DNA from: Affinibrenneria salicis
GTDB taxonomy: Bacteria > Pseudomonadota > Gammaproteobacteria > Enterobacterales > Enterobacteriaceae
Length of the DNA: 64,000 nt
Reading direction: 5' to 3'
Assembly (NCBI RefSeq): GCF_008710095.1
Contig: NZ_VYKJ01000002.1
Coordinates: forward strand, 391,188-455,187
The translations under genes were made by a program, and so were the position numbers. Of this stretch, positions 17,783 through 28,425 are shown piece after piece. How positions within the stretch are numbered: the first letter of the stretch is position 1; every line of letters begins with the position of its first letter. The notes below the pieces were generated by a model. That model was not told the DNA's origin, searched no databases, and saw only the letters and a program-made list of their open reading frames with translations.

Positions 17783-18061
17783 CGCCATCTGTTATTCCAC
17801 CGCATCGGCCGGCGCGCTGTGCGCATGCGGTCGATGCGCCGACATTTATATTGTTTTTATGCCGTTCCCCGCGCCATTAGCGTGATTTCTCATATCGTTT
17901 CTTTTCCGCCAATGGCGCCGCACGGAAGTGCTATCATCCCCAGGCGGCGCTTAATGCAGCCAGGTTTATCGGTTCTCGCTGTTCGAGCGCTATCAATGAA
18001 TATATTTTTATCTTTAAAAGATCATTATCTCAGCACGCTTCATGGGTATGAGGAACAGGAA

Positions 18062-18601
18062 ATGAAGATCGAAACCAACAGGCAAAAGATAATTCTCGCA
18101 ATACTTATCGGCATTATTGTGGGGATCATTTGTGCAATCGTTAAGTTCGGCTGGGAAATACCCTTCCCGCCCAGAACGCCGGCCCGGGATTTGACCAACC
18201 CGCCTCAGCAAATTCTGCAGCAGCTTGGCATGCCGTTTGAATTAACGCATATTACCTATCTCTACAACGGCAACCCTCGCCCCATCGTCAGCTTTATCAT
18301 GCATTTTGGTTTCACCATTACTTTCGGCGTACTGTACTGCGTGGTGGCCGAATTCTGGCCCAAAATAAAACTCTGGCAGGGCTGCGTTTATGGGTTCGTC
18401 ATCTGGGTTGTATTCCATGTCGTCCTGCTGCCGCTGTTCGGCACCGTGCCGGCGCCCTGGGATCAGCCGTTTGCCGAACATTTCTCCGAGCTGTTCGGCC
18501 ATGTCTTCTGCTTCTGGGTGATGGAACTGGCCCGGCGGGATCTCAGGAACCGTATGACTCATCAGCCCGATCCGGACTGGGTGATAGCCCGCCGACGCTG
18601 A
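18062..18601 (+). CDS. YagU family inner-membrane protein (DUF1440)
   Basis: A 179-residue membrane protein with about four hydrophobic segments. It shares with E. coli YagU the blocks PFPPRTP near the first segment, YCVVAEFWPKIKLWQG, and the C-terminal SELFGHVFCFWVMELARRDLRNRMTHQPDP. YagU contributes to acid resistance in E. coli. It is shorter than YagU (204 aa), lacking part of the first periplasmic loop. ATG 18062 is supported by GAGG and GGAA upstream and gives the same N-terminal pattern; longer frames to 17819 have no ribosome-binding site. It closes the acid-stress block that begins with rstAB. Confidence 0.82.
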   Translation: MKIETNRQKIILAILIGIIVGIICAIVKFGWEIPFPPRTPARDLTNPPQQILQQLGMPFELTHITYLYNGNPRPIVSFIMHFGFTITFGVLYCVVAEFWPKIKLWQGCVYGFVIWVVFHVVLLPLFGTVPAPWDQPFAEHFSELFGHVFCFWVMELARRDLRNRMTHQPDPDWVIARRR

Positions 18602-18621
18602 AAAACAATCAATAGCGCGTT

Positions 18622-19794
18622 TTATTGCAGAATTCCCGCCTTCAGCAAATCTGTCTCTTGCCCGTTAATCGTGGCCGTCGCCGCCTTGACCCGGTACGCG
18701 AGTTCACTGAACTGGCAAAAATCGCTCTGCCGCATCGGCAACAGCAAGGATTCCTGCAACGAACCGAACGTTTGTCCATTCATACCGCCATCCAGCGTGG
18801 TTAATCCGATCGTCGGGAAAGCCAGTGTCTGTTCTGACGTTGTCCCGGCGTCGTTTTTGAGTTCGACCACGACCCGCAGGTTAGCGACCTCGCCTAATTT
18901 ATTGGTGGCGACGACAAAATGAATTTTACATTCATAGGGGTCTGTCTCATCGCCGATGAAATTCGACTCATGCCTGAGCGTCAAAACCGGCAGTTCGGCG
19001 CCGGTCTTCTTTCGCTCTCGTTCATCCTGCCGGCAGGCGCGCACAAAATCGTCTGCCGACCCGCCGCCCTCTTCGTAGTAATGCCCGGCCTTATCACAAT
19101 CAACGCCGACGTATTGACCGCTGTAATACATCTGGCCTAAATACGTTGCCGCCCGCATCGACCCATTCTTATAAGCCCGTTCAAATAATGACAGCGCCCT
19201 GGCATAGTCGGCCCTGACCAGCCGGCCGGAATAATAAACAGCGGCCAGACCGACGAGCGCCTCGTCATCGCCCTGTTGCGCCGCGCGCTCGTACCATGCG
19301 ATAGCTTGCGGACCGTCGGCCTCTACGCCCCATAACCCTTCGTCGTATACCATCGCCAGTATATTTTGCGCTTCCGGTTGCCCGCCCGCGGCCGCGACGC
19401 GAAACCATTTTAGCGCTTCAATATCTTTATCTTTGATATCCGCATAGCCAGAGTTATAGAGTTTGCCGACGAGAAAGTTGATCTCCGCATCGCCGTCCCG
19501 CGCCCACGATCTGGCCAGTTGCAGAATATCGCGCTTACCGAAACCGTTCCGGTTGAATAAACGTTGGGTCCGATCATCGCTGTTGTTTAAATATCGAGTG
19601 GCCAGCCGGATAAATTGAGGCCGCAGAGCGGTGTCCGCATCGGCCCGGGCCTTCGCGCTACGCACCTCATTGATAATTTTGCGCTCCACGTCGCTATCGG
19701 TTCGCTCATGGCGCGGATCTGTTTTTTCATTCGCCTGGCTGGCTGAGATCGCCGATAAACCGAGTAATAAGGCAATCGTCGCTTTCCGTATCAT
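18622..19794 (-). CDS. Exported Sel1-repeat protein
   Basis: A 390-residue protein with a signal peptide (about residues 1-21, ALLLGLSAISASQA). Sel1-like helical repeats span about 100-260: ALKWFRVAAAGGQPEAQNILAMVYDEG, AIAWYERAAQQGDDEALVGLAAVYYSG, ALSLFERAYKNGSMRAATYLGQMYYSG. The C-terminal 130 residues look like a separate beta-rich domain with three Cys. Sel1 proteins scaffold protein interactions, often in the envelope. Its start (AAAGGAAAA upstream) lies inside the end of the preceding ftrA-type gene, in another frame. Specific role unknown. Confidence 0.82.
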   Translation of the reverse strand: MIRKATIALLLGLSAISASQANEKTDPRHERTDSDVERKIINEVRSAKARADADTALRPQFIRLATRYLNNSDDRTQRLFNRNGFGKRDILQLARSWARDGDAEINFLVGKLYNSGYADIKDKDIEALKWFRVAAAGGQPEAQNILAMVYDEGLWGVEADGPQAIAWYERAAQQGDDEALVGLAAVYYSGRLVRADYARALSLFERAYKNGSMRAATYLGQMYYSGQYVGVDCDKAGHYYEEGGGSADDFVRACRQDERERKKTGAELPVLTLRHESNFIGDETDPYECKIHFVVATNKLGEVANLRVVVELKNDAGTTSEQTLAFPTIGLTTLDGGMNGQTFGSLQESLLLPMRQSDFCQFSELAYRVKAATATINGQETDLLKAGILQ

Positions 19795-20773
19795 AATTTT
19801 CCTTTTCTGACGCCATCAGACGGCGGTATGAACTGGGGCTGCATTTCTCATATAGCCGGAAGTGATGACGCAGCGAGGCTTCGGAACCGTAACCCGCCAT
19901 CACGGCGATTATCCCCACCGGCCTGGCTGTACTGTACAATAGCGTTTTCGCGTAGTCCAACCGGCGTTGCGCCAGCCACTGCATCACCGGTACGCCGAAG
20001 GTATCCTGAAAATGGCGCTGCAGGGAGCGTTCCGACATCATGCTGCGCTTTGCCAGCCCGGCGATGGTTTGCGGTTCGGTAAAGTGTTGATTCAACCACT
20101 CCAGCAGCGCGGCCATACGGTTTTCCCCGTTTTCCATCACCCGGCTGCGAGTCTGCTGGCTGTGTTCGCCGGCGCGCAGGAACGGAATAACCAGCCTTTC
20201 CGCGACCAGACTGGCCACCCGCGCGCCATAGTCGCGCTTCACCAGATAGAGCAACATATCCAACCCGGCCGCCGACCCGGCAGACGTCATAATCTGGCCT
20301 TCATCGATATACAGCGCGGACGAGGAGACGTCGATCTCCGGGTAGCGCTGCGCCAGCAGACGAGCATGGTGCCAGTGAGTGGTCACGCGTTTGCCGCTCA
20401 GCAGACCGGCGGCGGCCAGCACGAAGACTCCGGTGCAGATGCTGCAAATCCGCGCGCCTCGTCGCCAGGCTTCGCGCAGCGCCTGCAGCAGCGCCGGCGG
20501 CGGCGCGTCATGCACATTGCGCCAGGCGGGGATGATGATGGTATCGGCGACCGACAACCGCTCCAGTCCATAGTCGACGGTCACGGAAAAACCGCCGGTC
20601 GCCCGCAGCTCGCGCGATTCGGCCGAACAGACCGAAAACTGATACCAGTCGGTTTTTAACTCCGGACGCTGCACGGCGAAAAATTCCACCACGCAGCCAA
20701 ATTCAAACGTGCGCAGATCGTTATAGGCGACAGCCACAACATGATGCCGCTTTTTGGCAGGATTTTTACGCAT
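19727..20773 (-). CDS. ftrA: AraC-family regulator with DJ-1/PfpI-type amidotransferase domain (FtrA-like)
   Basis: A 348-residue regulator. Residues about 10-180 form a class I glutamine amidotransferase-like domain (DTIIIPAWRNV, then ICSICTGVFVLAAAGLLSGKRVTTHW with the family Cys); residues about 225-325 form an AraC helix-turn-helix pair (TIAGLAKRSMMSERSLQRHFQDTFGVPVMQWLAQRRLDYAKTLL, AVMAGYGSEASLRHHFR). This is the FtrA/GlxA architecture. Its last 68 bases overlap the Sel1 gene; the tail after YRRLMASEKEN is longer than usual. It is divergent from an EamA exporter, a likely target. The symbol is by family resemblance. Confidence 0.8.
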   Translation of the reverse strand: MRKNPAKKRHHVVAVAYNDLRTFEFGCVVEFFAVQRPELKTDWYQFSVCSAESRELRATGGFSVTVDYGLERLSVADTIIIPAWRNVHDAPPPALLQALREAWRRGARICSICTGVFVLAAAGLLSGKRVTTHWHHARLLAQRYPEIDVSSSALYIDEGQIMTSAGSAAGLDMLLYLVKRDYGARVASLVAERLVIPFLRAGEHSQQTRSRVMENGENRMAALLEWLNQHFTEPQTIAGLAKRSMMSERSLQRHFQDTFGVPVMQWLAQRRLDYAKTLLYSTARPVGIIAVMAGYGSEASLRHHFRLYEKCSPSSYRRLMASEKENYDTESDDCLITRFIGDLSQPGE

Positions 20774-20974
20774 TATGGCTTTTCGCTGGCTGGTTGATAA
20801 ATACGAATAAACATATAAATAGCATGTATTTCAGAAGAAATAATCTGACCGCCATAGAAAAAATAAAATATCGATGGCGTGTTTTTTACGATTTTAAAAA
20901 CGATAGCCAACGGCGCGCCGTCGCCCGCCCGAACTCTGGTCGGGCGCTAAACCTTCAGAGCGGGAATCAGAGCC

Positions 20975-21886
20975 ATGAACATCCGGATATATGCAAAACT
21001 TATGCTGTCGGCCTTTTTCTGGGGCGGCTCGGCGATTGCCGGAAAATATGCGCTGCAGGATTACAGCCCGGCGCTGGTGACCTTCGCCCGCTTTTTTATC
21101 GCTGCGTTGATTGTCTTTCTGCTGGTTAACACGAAAAAAACGCTGCTGACCGTCGGGCTGAAGCAGCATCTGCAGCTGTTTATCATCGCGCTGGCCGGCG
21201 TTTCGCTGTGCTATTACTTTTACTTCCGCGGGCTGCTGCTCAGTTCCGCCTTTAACGCCGGCATTATCGAAGCCACCACCCCGTTGCTGACGCTATTGAT
21301 CGCCGCGCTGTGCGGAATGGAGCGCCTGACGTTACGCCAGTTAAGCGGCCTGTTGATCGCCTGGCTGGGCGTTGGCGTCACCATGACCAACGGCGACTGG
21401 CGACGTCTCGCCGGCGACGGCTATAACGTCGGCGACCTGTTGCTGCTGGTCAGCACGCTGTGCTTTGGCGTTTATAACATCCTCACTCGCCGCTGGCAGA
21501 TGGCGATCCCGGACCGGGTATTCATGTTCTGGTTTTTCTTTTACGGCAGCATGGCGCTGCTGCCATGGTTGATCGGCGAGGCATGGCGCCAACCGGCGGC
21601 CTTCTCTCCGCGCGCCGCGCTGCAGCCTCTGCCGCTGCTGTCCATCCTGTTTATGGCGGCCGGCGGTTCGGTCATCGCCTATCTGTTTTTCAATCAGGGC
21701 ATTCGGGCCATCGGCGCATCGGCGGCGGCGGCCTTTATCAATCTGGTGCCGTTCGTCACCGTGTTTCTCTCCGTCTGTCTGCTCGGAGAACGGGTGGGGA
21801 TCTTTCAGTGGACGGGCGCCGTCACTATTCTGGTCGGGGTTCTGGTGGCCAGTCAGCGGCGCCGCGCCGCGCTGGCGCGCTCCTGA
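20975..21886 (+). CDS. DMT-superfamily (EamA) transporter
   Basis: A 303-residue inner-membrane protein with ten predicted helices in two EamA repeats (about residues 8-140 and 152-292). Typical segments are AFFWGGSAIAGKYAL and LVTFARFFIAALIVF in the first repeat, and SVIAYLFFNQGIRAIGASAAAAFINLVPFVTVFLSVCLLGE in the second. Such proteins export metabolites such as amino acids or purines; the substrate cannot be told. It is divergent from the FtrA-like regulator over about 200 AT-rich bases, so regulation by that protein is plausible. Confidence 0.88.
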   Translation: MNIRIYAKLMLSAFFWGGSAIAGKYALQDYSPALVTFARFFIAALIVFLLVNTKKTLLTVGLKQHLQLFIIALAGVSLCYYFYFRGLLLSSAFNAGIIEATTPLLTLLIAALCGMERLTLRQLSGLLIAWLGVGVTMTNGDWRRLAGDGYNVGDLLLLVSTLCFGVYNILTRRWQMAIPDRVFMFWFFFYGSMALLPWLIGEAWRQPAAFSPRAALQPLPLLSILFMAAGGSVIAYLFFNQGIRAIGASAAAAFINLVPFVTVFLSVCLLGERVGIFQWTGAVTILVGVLVASQRRRAALARS

Positions 21887-22000
21887 TAAATAACTTCGCA
21901 CATTGATGCTTCACGTCTCATCGTGCGAGACCAGCACTGGCGGGATGTCATGTCCTGCATGTGTAGCGCTATTATGCGAAGCTGTTTAGCGCCCCGGCGG

Positions 22001-22028
22001 TCCGGACGGAATCGCCGCTTTCCGTCCG
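22001..22028. terminator. Hairpin after hrpA
   Basis: CCGGACGGAA (22001-22010) pairs perfectly with TTCCGTCCGG (22019-22028). It lies 9 bases beyond the leftward hrpA stop, and also beyond the rightward EamA gene. No T-run on either side. Confidence 0.5.
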
Positions 22029-22036
22029 GTTCACGG

Positions 22037-25000
22037 CTATTCTTCTATCTGCTCCATCGCCTGCAGAATGCGCTTATCCGAAATCGGATAAGGCGTGCCC
22101 AACTGCTGAGCGAAATAGCTGACCCGCAGCTCTTCGATCATCCAGCGGATCGCCATGACGTCCTCATCCTCGCGGCGTTCGGGCGGCAGTTTGTGCCACC
22201 ACTGCTGCCAGGCCTTCTGCACCTGCTCTACCCGCAGCATCTGCGCGCGATCGCGATGCGTATCCTGCGCCAGTTTTTCCAGCCGGCGTTCGATCGCCTG
22301 CAGATAACGCAGAACATCGGACAGACGCCGCCAGCCGTTTTCCGTGACGAAGCCGCGAAACACCAGCCCGCTCATCTGCGCTTTGACATCGCTGAGCGCC
22401 AGCGCCATCGCCATATCCACCCGACCTTTGAGCCGTTTGTTGATGGCGAACACCGTCGTCAGGATCTGTTCGACGCGCCGGGCGATATCCACCACCGTGT
22501 CGTTCAGTTCGGCGCGCACCCGTTCATGCAGACGCGAGAACGCCTCTTCCTGCCAGACCGGCCCGCCGGATTCATCGATAATTTTATCCACGCCGCAGGC
22601 GATACAGTCATCGATCAGATCCAGCACCTTGCCGTAGGGGTTGAAATAAAGTCCGAGTTTGGCCTTATTGGGCAGTTTTTCATGCAGATACTTGACCGGC
22701 GAAGGGATATTCAACAGCAGCAGACGGCGCAGGCCGCGCCACATCATGCGCTGCTGCTGGTGCGGCGTATCGAACAAACGGATCGCCACGCTATCCTTTT
22801 CGTCGACCAGCGCCGGATACGCCTTCACCGAATAACCGCCGCGCTTCTGTTCGTAGCAGTCCGGCAGCAAACCGAAGCTCCACAGATGCAGGCCGCTCTG
22901 TTCCAGCCCGTCGTCCACCACGGCCGACAGCGTCTGCTGCACGTTATCTTTCAGCTGTTCCTTCAGCGCCGACAGATCTTTCCCTTCGCGCAGCGTACGG
23001 TTTTTATCATCCACCACGCGGAAGGTCATCTTCAGATGGTCGGGAACCTGCGTCCACTGCCACGCGTCGCGCTCAATCGTCACGCCGCTCATCAGACGCA
23101 GTTCGCGCTCCAGCGCATCCAGCAACCCGCGCTGCAGGGGCGTCGCTCTGGCGAGGAACGCCTCGGCGTAGTTGGGCGCCGGCACGAAGTTACGCCGTAA
23201 CGGTTTAGCCAGAGATTTGATCAGCGCGATAACCAGATCGCGCCGCACGCCGGGGATCTGCCAGTCGAACCCCTCTTCGCGCACCTGATTTAACACCGCC
23301 AGCGGGATATGCACCGTCACGCCGTCCGCATCGGTGCCCGGTTCAAACTGATAAGACAGGCGCAGTTTGAGGTCGCCCTGATACCAGAAATTGGGATAGT
23401 CCAGTTCGCTGACCTTATCCGCCCCCTCTTTGATCAGCATGCTCTTTTCAAAATTGAGCAGATCGGCGTCCTGACGACCGGCGTTTTTCCACCATCGGTC
23501 GAAGTGGCGCGCCGAAACCACCTCATGCGGAATGCGCCGGTCATAAAAGGTAAACAGCGTGTCGTCGTCCACCAGGATATCGCGCCGGCGCGATTTGTGC
23601 TCCAGCTCCTCCACTTCCGCCACCAGTCTGAGATTGGCGCGGAAGAACGGATGGCGCGATTGCCAGTCTCCTTCGACCAGCGCGCGTCGGATAAACAGCT
23701 CGCGCGACATAACGGGATCGATCGCGCCATAGTTAACCTTACGCGCCAGGACAATCGGCAGCCCGAACAGCGTGACCTTCTCTTCGGCCATCACGGCGCC
23801 CTGCGCTTTTTCCCAGTGCGGATCGCTATAGCTGCGTTTAATCAGATGCTGCGCCAGCGGCTCAACCCATTCCGGGTCGATGCGCGCCGCCACCCGCCCC
23901 CACAGACGGCTGGTTTCCACCAGTTCGGCCACCATCACCCACTTGGGCGGTTTTTTGAACAGGCCGGAGCCGGGAAAGACGGCGAAACGCGCGTTGCGCG
24001 CCCCGGTAAACTCCTGCTTATCCACATCCTTCTGACCGATATGCGACAGCAGGCCGGATAACAGCGCGCAGTGTACGCTGCGATAGTCGGACGGCAGCGA
24101 ATTGACCGGGATGCCCAGTTCCTTGATCGCCTGACGCAGCTGGGTGTAGATATCCTGCCATTCGCGCACGCGCAGATAATTGAGGAAGTCGCCGCGGCAC
24201 TGACGACGGAACTGGCTGGACGACAGCGCCGTCTGCTGCTGCTTCAGGTAGTCCCACAGGTTGACGAAGGCCAGAAAATCGGACTCTTTATCGGCGAAGC
24301 GGCGGTGCTTCTCGTCAGACGCCTGCTGTTTATCCAGCGGGCGCTCGCGCGGGTCCTGAATCGACAGCGCCGAAGTGATCACCATCGCCTCGCGCACGCA
24401 GCCGTGTTTGCCGGCTTCCAGCACCATGCGCGCCAGACGCGGGTCGATCGGCAGACGCGCCAGTTGACGCCCCAGTTGAGTCAGTCGGTAACGACCGCTT
24501 TCCGCATGCTCAATGGCGCTCAGCTCTTCCAGCAGCCGCACGCCGTCCTGAATATTGCGTTTATCCGGCGCTTCGACAAACGGAAAGGCCGCAATATCGC
24601 CGAGGCCGAGCGCGGTCATCTGCAGGATCACCGACGCGAGGTTGGTGCGCAGAATTTCCGGATCGGTAAATTCGGCCCGCGACAGAAAATCCTGCTCCGA
24701 GTACAGACGGATGCAGATCCCGGCGGCGACGCGCCCGCAGCGCCCCTTGCGCTGATTGGCCGACGCCTGCGAAATGGCTTCAATCGGCAGGCGCTGTACT
24801 TTAGTGCGGAAGCTGTAGCGGCTGATGCGCGCGCTGCCGGGGTCGATGACGTAGCGAATGCCCGGCACCGTCAGCGAGGTTTCCGCCACGTTGGTGGCCA
24901 GTACGATGCGCCGGCCGTGATGCGACTGGAACACCCGGTTCTGTTCCTGATTGGACAGGCGCGCGTACAGCGGCAGGATCTCGGTGTGGGGCAGATTCTG

Positions 25001-25921
25001 TTTCATCAGCGCGTCGGCGGTGTCGCGGATCTCTCGCTCGCCGCTCATAAAAATCAGGATATCGCCCGGCCCTTCGCGGCCGAGCTCATCCACCGCGTCG
25101 AAAATGGCCTGCAGCTGATCGCGATCGCCGTCGTCGGCCTCATCGACCACCGGACGATAGCGCACCTCAACCGGATAAGTCCGGCCGGAAACTTCGATGA
25201 CCGGCGCCTGATTAAAGTGGCGCGAGAAACGCTGCGGATCGATGGTCGCAGAGGTGATAATGACCTTCAGATCCGGACGTTTCGGCAGCAGTTGGCGCAG
25301 ATAGCCGAGGATAAAATCGATATTCAGGCTGCGTTCGTGAGCCTCATCGATAATCAGCGTGTCGTACTGCATCAGCAGCCGGTCCTGCTGGATTTCGGCC
25401 AGCAAAATGCCGTCGGTCATCAGTTTAACCAGCGTATTTTCGCCGACGTGATCATTGAAGCGCACCTTATAGCCGATGCTGCCGCCCAGCGGCGTCTCCA
25501 GCTCGGCGGCGATGCGATCCGCCACGGTGCGCGCCGCCAGCCGGCGCGGCTGGGTGTGGCCGATCAGGCCGTGAATGCCGCGCCCCAGTTCAAGACAGAT
25601 TTTGGGCAACTGGGTGGTTTTGCCGGAGCCGGTTTCCCCAGCCACGATCACTACCTGATGTTCGCGCAGCGCCGCCATGATGGCGTCTTTTTTCTGGCTT
25701 ACCGGCAGCGCGTCCGGGTAGCTGAGCGTCGGGCGGCTGGCGCGCCGGTTGTCGACCCGCTGGCGCGCCGCGATGATTTCCCCCTCTATTTCCTGCACGA
25801 CGGCCGCCGACGGCGTATTGCCGGCCCGCGTGGCGCCCTGCAGGCGACGGCGCAGGCGCTGTCTGTCTTGCAGCATTAATTCATCGAGCTGGCTGGACAA
25901 GGTGGAGAGAGGTGATTTCAC
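22037..25921 (-). CDS. hrpA: ATP-dependent RNA helicase HrpA
   Basis: A 1294-residue DEAH-box helicase, near the E. coli length of 1300. Motifs in order: GETGSGKTTQLPK (motif I, about 95), TQPRRLAART (Ia), DEAHERSLN (II, about 190), ITSATID (III), FMSGEREI (IV), TNVAETSLTVPGIRYVIDPG (V) and QRKGRCGRVAAG (VI). Winged-helix, ratchet and OB-type regions follow, then the long C-terminal DUF3418 region. HrpA acts in mRNA processing in E. coli and resolves stalled ribosomes. The start MKSPLSTLSSQLDEL gives the usual N-terminus. Confidence 0.96.
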   Translation of the reverse strand: MKSPLSTLSSQLDELMLQDRQRLRRRLQGATRAGNTPSAAVVQEIEGEIIAARQRVDNRRASRPTLSYPDALPVSQKKDAIMAALREHQVVIVAGETGSGKTTQLPKICLELGRGIHGLIGHTQPRRLAARTVADRIAAELETPLGGSIGYKVRFNDHVGENTLVKLMTDGILLAEIQQDRLLMQYDTLIIDEAHERSLNIDFILGYLRQLLPKRPDLKVIITSATIDPQRFSRHFNQAPVIEVSGRTYPVEVRYRPVVDEADDGDRDQLQAIFDAVDELGREGPGDILIFMSGEREIRDTADALMKQNLPHTEILPLYARLSNQEQNRVFQSHHGRRIVLATNVAETSLTVPGIRYVIDPGSARISRYSFRTKVQRLPIEAISQASANQRKGRCGRVAAGICIRLYSEQDFLSRAEFTDPEILRTNLASVILQMTALGLGDIAAFPFVEAPDKRNIQDGVRLLEELSAIEHAESGRYRLTQLGRQLARLPIDPRLARMVLEAGKHGCVREAMVITSALSIQDPRERPLDKQQASDEKHRRFADKESDFLAFVNLWDYLKQQQTALSSSQFRRQCRGDFLNYLRVREWQDIYTQLRQAIKELGIPVNSLPSDYRSVHCALLSGLLSHIGQKDVDKQEFTGARNARFAVFPGSGLFKKPPKWVMVAELVETSRLWGRVAARIDPEWVEPLAQHLIKRSYSDPHWEKAQGAVMAEEKVTLFGLPIVLARKVNYGAIDPVMSRELFIRRALVEGDWQSRHPFFRANLRLVAEVEELEHKSRRRDILVDDDTLFTFYDRRIPHEVVSARHFDRWWKNAGRQDADLLNFEKSMLIKEGADKVSELDYPNFWYQGDLKLRLSYQFEPGTDADGVTVHIPLAVLNQVREEGFDWQIPGVRRDLVIALIKSLAKPLRRNFVPAPNYAEAFLARATPLQRGLLDALERELRLMSGVTIERDAWQWTQVPDHLKMTFRVVDDKNRTLREGKDLSALKEQLKDNVQQTLSAVVDDGLEQSGLHLWSFGLLPDCYEQKRGGYSVKAYPALVDEKDSVAIRLFDTPHQQQRMMWRGLRRLLLLNIPSPVKYLHEKLPNKAKLGLYFNPYGKVLDLIDDCIACGVDKIIDESGGPVWQEEAFSRLHERVRAELNDTVVDIARRVEQILTTVFAINKRLKGRVDMAMALALSDVKAQMSGLVFRGFVTENGWRRLSDVLRYLQAIERRLEKLAQDTHRDRAQMLRVEQVQKAWQQWWHKLPPERREDEDVMAIRWMIEELRVSYFAQQLGTPYPISDKRILQAMEQIEE

Positions 25922-26892
<971 letters not shown>

Positions 26893-26937
26893 TATTTCTC
26901 ATCATTGCTCTGTTATTGATTGTGTTGTTTGGTTTGT

Positions 26938-27174
26938 TTATTGCGCGCCCGCCGGCGCGCTTTTCTTTGCGTCGTCCCCATTTCTGCCGGCCTCTTCCAG
27001 CAGCGGCGTCGCCGCCTGATCCGCCTGAATACGGATATCGTGTTCGATCTTCACGTTCATGTTGATGGTAATCGGCTCTTTGGGCGTCGCCACTTCAATG
27101 CGCGGCACGCAGCCGGTCAGCAACGCCAGCGCCGCACAGCAGGCGCCGCGCGTCAGGCGGCGTAAATTATTCAT
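26938..27174 (-). CDS. ynbE: Outer-membrane lipoprotein YnbE
   Basis: A 78-residue lipoprotein with lipobox LLTGC (Cys at about 22) followed by the family's conserved CVPRIEVATPKEPITINMNVKIEHDIRI. E. coli YnbE (61 aa) has an almost identical core; this version has an extra C-terminal tail rich in Ala/Gly/Lys. ATG at the complement of 27172-27174 has AAGGA 6 bases upstream. YnbE partners with the AsmA-like YdbH to form an inner-to-outer-membrane bridge for phospholipid transport. Here ydbH lies 1.25 kb away with an intervening nqrE, and ydbL, the third gene in E. coli, is missing downstream. Confidence 0.9.
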   Translation of the reverse strand: MNNLRRLTRGACCAALALLTGCVPRIEVATPKEPITINMNVKIEHDIRIQADQAATPLLEEAGRNGDDAKKSAPAGAQ

Positions 27175-27675
27175 CGACAATCCTTAATTAGCCGTCAGCA
27201 AGAGTATCCCACATTGTAGTTGGCCCGGCCGTAGCTCACCAGCCGCAATCCGCCGCGACGCCGCGTCTTCCCCGGACGGCGACACTTCGCTGCTATTTTT
27301 TTAATCTACCGCGCACTTTCGCGGGTTAAAATGCACGACGTAAAGGCAAGAATAGCGGTAAAAACGCAGTTTATAACAAGAAAAAGTGACATATACCGCA
27401 TTTTTATCATTTTTCACCCAGGCCGTCACGCGGACCTCGCCCCGCAGGCCGCGCGCCGCGCCGCTTTACGCCCGACTGAAGGCGCCATGCGGGCAAAATA
27501 GTGACTCGTCACCGTCCGCCATTCGGTATAAAATAAACCCCATCATGTCCGCCCGTTATCCCTGCCGGATCGCAGCGCGCCCGAAAGGTGTTTCTCCGCC
27601 ATCCGCACGCGACGGGAATAATCATCGATCTGCCGTAATCAGCCAGTTATTAACCCAGGAGGGAGATAAACGCTA
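27175..27675. other. Gap between ynbE and nqrE
   Basis: A 96-codon rightward frame at 27386-27676 has no ribosome-binding site and a composition unlike a folded protein, so I do not call it. The AT-rich segment 27290-27410 could contain the divergent promoters. No mobile-element ends seen. Confidence 0.4.
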
Positions 27676-28272
27676 ATGGAACACCTTTTGAGCCTGTTTC
27701 TTCGCGCCGTTTTCGTTGAAAACATGGCGCTCAACTTCTTTCTGGGCATGTGCACGTTCCTGGCCGTATCGAAGAAAATCGGCACCTCCTTTGGTCTGGG
27801 GCTCACCGTCACCCTGCTGCTGGGCATTGCCGTGCCGATTAACAACCTGCTCTATAACTATATTTTGCGCGACGGCGCGCTGGTGGAAGGCGTGGATCTC
27901 AGCTTTCTCAACTTCGTCACCTTTATCGGCGTGTTGGCCGCGCTGGTGCAGATCCTGGAGATGCTGCTGGACCGTTTCGTGCCCAGTCTGCACCACGCGC
28001 TGGGCGTGTTTCTGCCGCTGCTGGCGGTCCACTGCGCCATCTTCGGCGGCGTGATGTTTATGGTGCAGCGCGATTATAACTTCACCGAATCCGTGGTTTA
28101 CGGCTTCGGCTGCGGTTTTGGCTGGATGCTGGCCATCGTCGCGCTGGCCGGCCTGCGCGAGAAAATGAAATACGCCAATATCCCCGCCGGCCTGCGCGGC
28201 ATCGGCGCCACCTTTATCACCGCCGGCCTGATGTCGCTCGGTTTTATGTCCTTTTCCGGCATTCAGCTCTGA
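27676..28272 (+). CDS. nqrE: Na+-translocating NADH:quinone reductase subunit E (lone copy)
   Basis: A full-length 198-residue membrane protein with six helices. The sequence tracks Nqr[21 protein letters not shown] at residues 15-34 with the FeS-ligand cysteine, [49 protein letters not shown] with the second cysteine, and [24 protein letters not shown]. The paralogue RnfA differs at these sites. NqrE normally works only inside the six-subunit NqrABCDEF complex; no other nqr gene flanks it. AGGAGGGAGA precedes the start. It lies between ydbH and ynbE, on the opposite strand to both, as if inserted into that operon. Confidence 0.9.
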   Translation: MEHLLSLFLRAVFVENMALNFFLGMCTFLAVSKKIGTSFGLGLTVTLLLGIAVPINNLLYNYILRDGALVEGVDLSFLNFVTFIGVLAALVQILEMLLDRFVPSLHHALGVFLPLLAVHCAIFGGVMFMVQRDYNFTESVVYGFGCGFGWMLAIVALAGLREKMKYANIPAGLRGIGATFITAGLMSLGFMSFSGIQL

Positions 28273-28425
28273 CGGCGCGCGCCCTGCGTGAGGTTGCTGA
28301 TAACGGCGCCGATGAGTCCGGGAGAGCCGGCCTGCCGCACCGGGGGGCGCCGGAGGCTAATATGCCGCCACGCCCCTCGCCACGCTATTCCTGATAACCA
28401 GCGTCGTCATGCCGTTCGCTCCCGC

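Noticed and set aside
21923..23200. A 425-codon frame opposite the 3' part of hrpA
   Set aside because: Shadow of hrpA; composition unlike a real protein and the frame extends beyond hrpA only into the terminator hairpin.
24071..25879. A 602-codon frame opposite hrpA
   Set aside because: Antisense to a full-length, motif-complete helicase. The protein is rich in Arg, Gln, Ala and His without family resemblance; GC-rich genes produce such shadows.
27386..27676. A 96-codon rightward frame before nqrE
   Set aside because: No ribosome-binding site, low-complexity Arg/Pro/Ser composition, and it overlaps the likely nqrE promoter region.
27676..28272. Identification as RnfA/RsxA
   Set aside because: RnfA shares the fold, but the residues at [16 protein letters not shown] and the C-terminal FSG region follow NqrE, and no rnf genes are nearby.
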